From assembly GCA_937901865.1 (NCBI GenBank), contig CALDID010000322.1, positions 1-27,312 of the forward strand: a DNA stretch of 27,312 nucleotides. The letters are read 5' to 3'. The notes beneath the pieces are model-generated. The model had not been told where the DNA came from. It saw only the letters and a list, made by a program, of their open reading frames with translations, and made no database searches. Position numbers and translations under genes: made by a program. This document shows positions 21,784 to 27,312 of this stretch, piece by piece; the stretch's first letter is position 1, and each line of letters opens with the position of its first letter. Source of the DNA: an uncultured Treponema sp. Lineage in GTDB: Bacteria > Spirochaetota > Spirochaetia > Treponematales > Treponemataceae.

Positions 21784-23100
21784 TTATGAAGCAGCCCGTG
21801 GCTGTTTTGTGTGCTTGATTGTTTCACTAAAGGTCTTTATTGCGTCAACTCGTTGATAGGGAGTTTTGAAGTCCTTGAAATAGTCGTGATTGTTAATCAA
21901 TCGTACAAACTCATCGAACAAAAAGCCCGTATCAAGTGGACCTGAGGCGGCTTCGGGGTGAAACTGCACGCTGAAACTTGGCGTATCTGTATAGGTGATT
22001 CCCTCGCAAGTGCCGTCGTTTGTGTTCACAAAGCTCAATACTGCGTCCTTTGGCAATGTGTCGTTTTCTACTGCGTAGCCGTGATTTTGGCTAGAGATAT
22101 AGACGCGACCTGTAGACAAATGCTTGACAGGCTGATTTGCGCCGCGATGTCCGTATTTGAGCTTGCTTGTCTTTGCGCCCTTTGCAAGAGCTAAAAGCTG
22201 ATGACCTAAGCAAATACCAAAAATCGCTACATCTTCTTGAAGGAGCTTCTTGATTTCTTCGATAATGCCTACATTGTCACTAGGGTCGCCAGGTCCATTA
22301 GAAAGCATTACGCCGTCAGGCTGCACCTCCATAATATCTTTTGCTGTAGCTGTGCAAGGTAGCGTTATCACTTCAAGCCCACGCTTCAAAAGTTCTCTGC
22401 GGATATTTGCCTTTGCGCCAAAGTCCCACAAGACGACTTTTTTGCCTTTGCCGTCCCTCATAGCCTCTTCGCTGTCGTTCACCTTTGTGCCGTCTGCTCT
22501 GACAGGAACTGCACGATACGCAGAACTTTCTTGAAAAACAGTCTGTGCGTCTTTTTCCACTTTCACTGCGTCGCAGGTTACTGTTTCAACAGCCTTTTCT
22601 ATTTTGTACGAACGGATTTTATTAAGCAAAACGGCTTTTTCGCTCTCATTGTTAAGAGCTGAAAAAGCCGCCTGTGCCTCATCGCTGTTTCCTGAAATAA
22701 TCATAGCGTTCATAACGCCAGCTTCGCGTAAAACCTTTGTTAAAGCCCTTGTATCGATGTCGTAAAGACCGATGATATTTTGTGCTTTAAGCCAAGTGTC
22801 GATGGTGTTTTCTTTTCTAAAGTTCGACGGATTTTCGCACCAAGAACGCACTATATAGCCGCGAACGTGGATTTTCGAGCTTTCAAAATCGGCGGGAATC
22901 AAACCATAATTACCAATCAAAGGGAATGTTTGAGTAACGATTTGCCCATAATAGCTGGGGTCGGTGAGGGTTTCAATATAGCCGTTCATACCCGTAGTGA
23001 ATACTGCTTCGCCCGTGATAACGCCCGAAGAGCCGAAACTTTTTCCTTCAAAGACTTGTCCATTAGCGAGGACAATGCACGCTTTCTCTGTGTCTGCCAT
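21784..23100 (-). CDS. carA: Carbamoyl-phosphate synthase small (glutaminase) subunit
   Basis: A 438-residue protein that releases ammonia from glutamine for carbamoyl phosphate synthesis (arginine and pyrimidine routes). The N-terminal domain has the CarA-specific G-E-A-V-F-T-T-G-M-N-G-Y and D-P-S-Y-Y-G-Q. The class I glutaminase has L-S-N-G-P-G-D-P, nucleophile C297 in G-I-C-L-G-H-Q, and the His-Glu of F-H-P-E-A. It is longer than E. coli CarA (382 residues): the nucleophile is shifted by about 28 positions because of a charged insert near residues 165-220, and about 28 more residues lie after it, including a basic tail. carB is not next to it. The promoter is TTTACA-17-TATACT, 11 nt before the ATG, with no SD. 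Confidence 0.95.
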   Translation of the reverse strand: MADTEKACIVLANGQVFEGKSFGSSGVITGEAVFTTGMNGYIETLTDPSYYGQIVTQTFPLIGNYGLIPADFESSKIHVRGYIVRSWCENPSNFRKENTIDTWLKAQNIIGLYDIDTRALTKVLREAGVMNAMIISGNSDEAQAAFSALNNESEKAVLLNKIRSYKIEKAVETVTCDAVKVEKDAQTVFQESSAYRAVPVRADGTKVNDSEEAMRDGKGKKVVLWDFGAKANIRRELLKRGLEVITLPCTATAKDIMEVQPDGVMLSNGPGDPSDNVGIIEEIKKLLQEDVAIFGICLGHQLLALAKGAKTSKLKYGHRGANQPVKHLSTGRVYISSQNHGYAVENDTLPKDAVLSFVNTNDGTCEGITYTDTPSFSVQFHPEAASGPLDTGFLFDEFVRLINNHDYFKDFKTPYQRVDAIKTFSETIKHTKQPRAAS

Positions 23101-23111
23101 ATTGAAAGCTA

Positions 23112-23140
23112 AGTATACACAAATTATCTTGCTTTGTAAA
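23112..23140 (-). promoter_or_regulatory. Near-leaderless promoter of carA
   Basis: Minus strand: TTTACA (23135-23140), 17-bp spacer, TATACT (23112-23117), then 11 nt to the ATG, giving a predicted leader of about 4 nt. Confidence 0.6.
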
Positions 23141-23236
23141 TATTACGACAATCGTACTTAACGATAAGAACAATATTAGAATAGAAAATAAAGTAAAATA
23201 GCTTGAAATAAGTGCTTACAATGCATAAAAAGAGGC

Positions 23237-23265
23237 TTGAATAAAGGATAGGAAAAATTTAGAAT
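23237..23265 (+). promoter_or_regulatory. Leaderless-type promoter of the 23273-proA-proB operon
   Basis: TTGAAT (23237-23242), 17-bp spacer, TAGAAT (23260-23265), then 7 nt to the ATG at 23273. Confidence 0.65.
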
Positions 23266-23272
23266 ACTGGTT

Positions 23273-23824
23273 ATGGAAAATGCAGCAGTAATGGAAAGTC
23301 TGATTGAACAATTCGTAGACCAATCAGCAATATTGGCTCTTTCGCGCTTTGTTGCGACAGAGAACGAAACAGAGGCTAAGGAAAATGCGCTCAAAGTGTC
23401 GGGTGCATTTAACGCTCAAGAGGCTTTCCGCGAGATTGCCGAAAACGAGATTGCAGAACGAAATCTCGTGCAAAGTTTTCACAAGAACTTGCAGCTTTTG
23501 GTGCAAAAAACGTGGGTGGAACAAAGCGACGCAGAGCTTAAAGAGCAGGTGCTTTTCCGCCTGAATGAGCTGTGCAAAAATATCAGCGAAAAGCCGTATT
23601 CCGATTCGTATCTCCCTTTTTTCAATATGCTTTCAGACGCAGTGTATTTGATGTTCGGCGTGCAGACGCAAAGCGCAGAGTTCGGCGAATATGCAATGCG
23701 CATTGACCCAGAGTTCGGCATTTTCTGGTGGTATATAAGCAAATTGCCGAAAGAAAAAAAGTGGTCTGACGAAAAGTGCCGATTGGCTCTTCTTTTGGGA
23801 ATGTATTTCTTGGCGAATTACTAA
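23273..23824 (+). CDS. Unknown protein leading the proline operon
   Basis: Not recognised. A 183-residue, acidic, mostly helical protein without signal peptide or membrane segment. Features visible are a run of glutamate-rich helices (residues about 25-100), a Y-L-P-F-F-N-M-L-S-D-A-V-Y-L-M-F-G-V hydrophobic segment, and F-G-I-F-W-W-Y-I-S-K-L-P near the C-terminus. The ATG at 23273 is chosen because a promoter ends 7 nt before it; a second ATG at 23291 is possible. The stop lies 28 nt before proA on the same strand with no terminator between, so it is likely co-transcribed. Whether it works with ProA/ProB is unknown. Confidence 0.6.
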   Translation: MENAAVMESLIEQFVDQSAILALSRFVATENETEAKENALKVSGAFNAQEAFREIAENEIAERNLVQSFHKNLQLLVQKTWVEQSDAELKEQVLFRLNELCKNISEKPYSDSYLPFFNMLSDAVYLMFGVQTQSAEFGEYAMRIDPEFGIFWWYISKLPKEKKWSDEKCRLALLLGMYFLANY

Positions 23825-23852
23825 CTTTTTACAATACAGGCGGGCAACCAAA

Positions 23853-25115
23853 ATGGATATAAAAAAAGTCTGTGAAGATTTAAGAGGTGGCGCACAAAAG
23901 CTCTCGGCTATGAGTGCGAGTGAAAAGAATTATGCTCTTGAGTGCGTTGCTCGCTCGATTGACATCAATAGAAAAAAAATCATTCAGGCGAATGAACTCG
24001 ATGTGAAAAACGCTCGTGAAAGCGCGATGAGCGAGGCTCTGATTGAACGCCTTTCGCTTGACGACAAAAAAATTGATTCGATGATTGACGGAATCAAGGT
24101 CGTTATTGCGCAAACTGACCCTGTGGGCGAAGTGGCGGCAGGCTGGACGACGGAAACGGGGCTTGAGATTAAGCAAATCCGTGTGCCGCTGGGAGTTGCC
24201 TGCATTATCTATGAATCGCGCCCGAATGTTACTGTGGACGCGTTCGCCCTTGCATACAAAAGCGGAAATGCTATCCTTTTGCGCGGTTCTTCAAGTGCAA
24301 TTCACAGCAATACGGCGTTAATTTCTTCTATTAAACAGGGGCTTACAGACGCGGGCGAAAACGGCGTTGTGAATGCAGTGGAATTGTGCGAAGAAGATAA
24401 AACCCACGAAGATGTAAAGCAGATTTTGAATGCGGTTGGTCTTATCGACATTGTGCTTCCACGCGGCGGCAAAAAGCTTATCAAAACCGTAAGCGAAAAC
24501 GCAAAAATCCCCGTCATCGAAACAGGTAGCGGCGTGTGTCATTTGTATGTGGACGAGGGCGCGGATTTAGAGATGGCGGCAACGGTTGCACAGAACGCAA
24601 AAATGCAGCGACCAGGCGCGTGTAATGCCATCGAAACGCTGCTTGTCAACGAAAAAGAAATAGAGGCGTTCTTGCCGCTGTTAGTGAAAAAATTAGGCGA
24701 CAAAGTTTTATTAAAAGCCGATGAAAAATGCTTTGCGGTGCTTGAAAAATCGGGCGCGAAAGTCGAAAGGGCAAGCGAAGACAATTTCGGCTTTGAGTTC
24801 TTGGATTTCGTGCTGGCGGTGAAGGCGGTTTCTGACGTGAATGAAGCGATTGACTTTATCAACACGCACAACACAAAGCACAGCGAATCGATTATCACGA
24901 ACAACAGAGCGCACGCACGGCTTTTTCAGCAAAAAATCGACGCGGCGTGTGTGTATGTCAATGCGTCAACGCGATTTACTGACGGCGGCGTGTTCGGTTT
25001 TGGCGCAGAGTTGGGCATTAGCACGCAGAAAATGCACGCGAGGGGACCGATGGGCATTAAGGCATTGACGACGACAAAGTTTTTAATCGACGGCGACGGA
25101 CAGGTAAGAAAATGA
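23853..25115 (+). CDS. proA: Gamma-glutamyl phosphate reductase
   Basis: A 420-residue NADPH-dependent enzyme of the aldehyde-dehydrogenase superfamily that reduces gamma-glutamyl phosphate to glutamate semialdehyde in proline synthesis. Family segments are I-R-V-P-L-G-V-A-C-I-I-Y-E-S-R-P-N-V-T, L-R-G-S-S-S-A, V-L-P-R-G-G and the catalytic C257 in R-P-G-A-C-N-A. The C-terminal T-R-F-T-D-G-G-V-F-G-F-G-A-E-L-G-I-S-T-Q is also diagnostic. The last codon and stop overlap the proB start (ATGA, 25112-25115), so translation is coupled. The order proA-proB is opposite to E. coli. The SD is weak (GGCGGG about 10 nt upstream). Confidence 0.96.
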   Translation: MDIKKVCEDLRGGAQKLSAMSASEKNYALECVARSIDINRKKIIQANELDVKNARESAMSEALIERLSLDDKKIDSMIDGIKVVIAQTDPVGEVAAGWTTETGLEIKQIRVPLGVACIIYESRPNVTVDAFALAYKSGNAILLRGSSSAIHSNTALISSIKQGLTDAGENGVVNAVELCEEDKTHEDVKQILNAVGLIDIVLPRGGKKLIKTVSENAKIPVIETGSGVCHLYVDEGADLEMAATVAQNAKMQRPGACNAIETLLVNEKEIEAFLPLLVKKLGDKVLLKADEKCFAVLEKSGAKVERASEDNFGFEFLDFVLAVKAVSDVNEAIDFINTHNTKHSESIITNNRAHARLFQQKIDAACVYVNASTRFTDGGVFGFGAELGISTQKMHARGPMGIKALTTTKFLIDGDGQVRK

Positions 25116-25960
25116 GTGATGCAGAAAAAATCCCGTTTACACAAATCGCACTTGCGTTTAAGGCGGCGCGAAAAATCGTTATCAAAATCGGAAGCAACAC
25201 GCTTGCAAAAGAAGACGGCAGAATAAACACCGACTTTATGGACAGCTTTGCTTCTCAATGCGCTTCGCTCATCAAGACGGGAAAGCAGATTGTGCTTGTG
25301 TCTTCTGGGGCGCAGGTGTCGGGCGTTTCAACGATTTCGGGCTGGGCGAGGCGGCGCGATGTGCATTACAGACAGGCTTTGTGCGCGATTGGGCAGGTTG
25401 AGCTGATGGACAAATGGCGCGCGGCTTTTGGTGCAAACGGTATCCACATCGGGCAGTTGCTGCTTACAAAAGAGGATTTTGAAGATGAACATCGAACGCT
25501 CCATATGCGAAACACGCTTTTCACGCTTGTTGATGAGGGCGTTGTGCCGATTATCAACGAAAACGACAGCGTGTCGTTCGACGAAATCCGCATTGGCGAC
25601 AATGACAATTTGTCTGCGCTGACGGCGATTTTGTGGAGCGCAGATTTGCTCATTCTCTACAGCGACATCGACGGCGTTTTTACCGACAATCCGAAGAATC
25701 ACCCCGAAGCTAAACTCGTGCCGACGGTGCGCGATATAAAAGAGCTTCGTTCTAAAATCAAAATCGGCGAAACAAATGCTTTCGGCACGGGCGGCATTGA
25801 AACGAAATTGCAGGCGGCGGAAAAGGTTACGAGTTTTGGAATCCCGATGATTTTGACGAACGGCGAAAACGCGGGCGAACTCGACAATTTGTCGGCAGGC
25901 AAAATCGTCGGCACGCTCTTTTTAGCCGATGAAGAATGTCTTTTGCAAGATATAAAATAA
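25112..25960 (+). CDS. proB: Glutamate 5-kinase, without PUA domain
   Basis: A 282-residue amino-acid kinase that phosphorylates glutamate, the first and usually proline-inhibited step. Visible are K-I-G-S-N-T-L, V-S-S-G-A-Q-V-S-G, I-N-E-N-D-S-V with the following G-D-N-D-N-L-S-A, Y-S-D-I-D-G-V-F-T-D-N-P and F-G-T-G-G-I-E-T-K-L-Q-A-A. It ends after the kinase fold, lacking the C-terminal PUA domain that brings E. coli ProB to 367 residues. Such short forms occur in several phyla and may differ in feedback control. No proC is present in the window. Start overlaps proA by four bases. Confidence 0.94.
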   Translation: MSDAEKIPFTQIALAFKAARKIVIKIGSNTLAKEDGRINTDFMDSFASQCASLIKTGKQIVLVSSGAQVSGVSTISGWARRRDVHYRQALCAIGQVELMDKWRAAFGANGIHIGQLLLTKEDFEDEHRTLHMRNTLFTLVDEGVVPIINENDSVSFDEIRIGDNDNLSALTAILWSADLLILYSDIDGVFTDNPKNHPEAKLVPTVRDIKELRSKIKIGETNAFGTGGIETKLQAAEKVTSFGIPMILTNGENAGELDNLSAGKIVGTLFLADEECLLQDIK

Positions 25961-25994
25961 CACGCACAGCAGAATGAAAAGCGGGGCTTTCAAA

Positions 25995-27149
25995 ATGAAA
26001 TATCTGTTTATTGTCGTTTTTTCATTTTTTGTACTCGGCAGTGCATTCTGCGAAGAAAAATTGATTGCAATCGCTTTGAGCCAATCGCAAAACATTGAGA
26101 AAAGCGAAAGCGATTGGCTTTGTTCTCATGTGCGCGATGTTTTCAGCGAGAAAATTCGAGAAAATACGGATTTTGTGCCGATATCAAGCGAGGAAATCGA
26201 AAAACAGATTATAGCATTGCAAAAAAAGAGCGAAAGCACGGCGTTCGACGAGAAAACTGCGCTTGAAATGGGGAAATTGGTAAGTGCAAACTACGCGCTT
26301 TTTTCTGCGATACGAAAAGCCGACGGCGCATATTTTTTGAGCGCGACCATTTCTGATTTGACCACGGGGAAAACGCTCGCAACAGCGACAAGTAAAGGAC
26401 GAAAAACCGCGATGGAACTTTTTTCTACAGCGCATTCTGCTTTGTCTGCGATTGACGAGGTAATGGACAAGTTTTTAATGCAACTGGGAAAAAAGCAACC
26501 CAATGAAATCGAAAACTATGAGCCGCGCGCTGAAAAACCGCTATCGGCACAGCAGAAAAAGATAGCGGCAGAAAAGAAAGAGAAAAACTTTCTTGATATG
26601 AAGTTTCGGCACACGGATTCGCTTTTGACCGAGTACACGGGAAGCGATGAGGCTGTTATTATTCCCGATTTCATTTACAAAATTGGGTTTGCCGCATTCC
26701 GTCAATGCAGAATGATGAAAAAAGTGGTGTTTCACGATTTAGTTTTCCGCATTGAGCGCGAGGCGTTTGCAGGAACTGGACTTGTTGAAATTGAAATCCC
26801 GAATACTGTGCTGGAGATTGAGAAAAAGGCGTTTTTTGGGTGTTTGGATTTGCAAAAAGCAAAAATCCCGAGCAGTATAAAAGTGATTCCAGAGCAATGC
26901 TTTTCGGGCTGCACAAGTCTTGCAGAAGTTGAAATTTCAGAAGGAATTACACGGCTTGAAAAAAGTGCGTTTACTGGTTGTACGGCGTTGAAAAAAATCG
27001 TCATTCCCGAAAGCGTGAGTTACATTGGCGAGTTTTGTTTTTCGGGCTGTAGAAATCTAAGCGAAATCGTTATCAAAAATCCCACTTGCGTTATTGCAAA
27101 CCGCGCCTTTTATGGTTGTCCTGTCAATAACACCGCTTCATTGCAATAA
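25995..27149 (+). CDS. Exported BspA-like leucine-rich-repeat protein with CsgG/FlgO-like N-terminal domain
   Basis: A 384-residue exported protein. The signal peptide M-K-Y-L-F-I-V-V-F-S-F-F-V-L-G-S-A-F-C is followed by an alpha/beta domain (about 20-165) with the look of CsgG/LpoB/FlgO-type lipoprotein domains (V-S-A-N-Y-A-L-F-S-A-I and I-S-D-L-T-T-G-K-T-L-A). A charged Lys/Glu linker follows, then at least five LRR_5 units (about 220-375) with the pattern A-F-x-G-C-x-x-L-x-x-I-x-I-P-x-S-V, the BspA/TpLRR type. Such repeats in treponemes and oral anaerobes mediate attachment or protein binding. The ATG at 25995 has GGGG 8 nt upstream; an ATG at 25974 is also in frame but would precede the signal peptide. 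Follows proB by 34 bp and may be read through from it. Confidence 0.82.
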   Translation: MKYLFIVVFSFFVLGSAFCEEKLIAIALSQSQNIEKSESDWLCSHVRDVFSEKIRENTDFVPISSEEIEKQIIALQKKSESTAFDEKTALEMGKLVSANYALFSAIRKADGAYFLSATISDLTTGKTLATATSKGRKTAMELFSTAHSALSAIDEVMDKFLMQLGKKQPNEIENYEPRAEKPLSAQQKKIAAEKKEKNFLDMKFRHTDSLLTEYTGSDEAVIIPDFIYKIGFAAFRQCRMMKKVVFHDLVFRIEREAFAGTGLVEIEIPNTVLEIEKKAFFGCLDLQKAKIPSSIKVIPEQCFSGCTSLAEVEISEGITRLEKSAFTGCTALKKIVIPESVSYIGEFCFSGCRNLSEIVIKNPTCVIANRAFYGCPVNNTASLQ

Positions 27150-27154
27150 GCTAT

Positions 27155-27312
27155 CAAGAAAATGTTTTACGCCCAAAAAGATAATCCTGTAAGGCGTACA
27201 AGAAAATGTTTTGCGCCCAAAAAGATAATCCTGCAAGGCGTGCAGAAAAATATTTTACGCCCAAAAAGATAATCCTGCAAGGCGTGCAGAAAAATATTTT
27301 ACGCCCAAAAAG
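27155..27312 (+). repeat. 44-bp tandem array running off the window edge
   Basis: Units begin at 27155, 27199, 27243 and 27287, exactly 44 bp apart; the last is cut by the window end. GCCCAAAAAGATAATCCTG is shared by the three complete units. Each unit has a dyad, ACGCC (27169-27173 in the first) with GGCGT (27193-27197), where changes at the ends stay mostly pairable (TACGCC/GGCGTA in unit one; GCGCC/GGCGT with a G-T pair in unit two). The two halves of a unit match each other at 13 of 22 positions, so the 44-bp unit may be an old dimer of a 22-bp repeat. Non-coding as far as seen. Confidence 0.88.

Noticed and set aside
27155..27312. CRISPR array at the window edge
   Set aside because: The whole 44-bp unit is repeated, with no unique spacers between conserved parts.

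Overview
The window looks like chromosome from a host-associated spirochaete of the genus Treponema. This is an inference from gene content. It carries a BspA/TpLRR-type leucine-rich-repeat surface protein, an HU-like DNA-binding protein with a DUF4469-type C-terminus, a long single-chain PurL, a flavin reductase fused to rubredoxin, and lipoproteins with relaxed lipoboxes. No phage or transposase gene is visible. Most of the window is housekeeping metabolism, with small accessory patches between.

Layout. 1-2615 (+): the 3' end of an NAD-dependent epimerase, a flavin reductase-rubredoxin fusion with its own promoter and terminator, and an L-lactate/2-hydroxyacid dehydrogenase coupled to a small ASCH protein. 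2650-3070: a decayed HD-domain (RelA/SpoT-hydrolase-like) gene that still has a good promoter. 3022-5652: folC (-) and trpS (+), divergent, with overlapping -35 regions. 5653-6015: a seven-unit intergenic array with a 22-23 bp period. 6016-6924: an XRE repressor and ImmA-type metallopeptidase pair with a palindrome over its -35 box. 7122-7883: the HU-like protein. 7897-11501 (-): a three-gene Fe(III)-type ABC importer (lipoprotein, two-domain permease, ATPase). 11640-11721: tRNA-Leu(GAG), followed by a winged-helix regulator and a LoaP-like NusG paralogue with no operon behind them. 12906-15914 (-): a DEDDh exonuclease, a thioredoxin-fold lipoprotein and a CorC/HlyC membrane protein. 16002-16481: a small exported barrel-like gene broken by an in-frame TGA. 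16560-20390 (-): purL. 20494-21561 (+): mraY. 21571-21665: a second ~23 bp array. 21784-23100 (-): carA. 23273-25960 (+): an unknown protein, proA and proB (proline synthesis). 25995-27149 (+): the LRR protein. 27155 to the window end: a perfect 44 bp tandem array that runs off the edge.

Two patterns are not explained by the gene list. First, five genes (16002, 15914, 15109, 20390, 23273) have a sigma70-type promoter whose -10 box ends exactly 7 nt before the ATG, with no Shine-Dalgarno sequence; carA has 11 nt. This predicts leaderless or near-leaderless mRNAs beside ordinary SD-led genes such as trpS, ldh and immA. Second, three intergenic arrays of unrelated sequence share a 22-23 bp period (44 = 2 x 22 in the third), and each contains short dyads, which suggests a common kind of element rather than three accidents.
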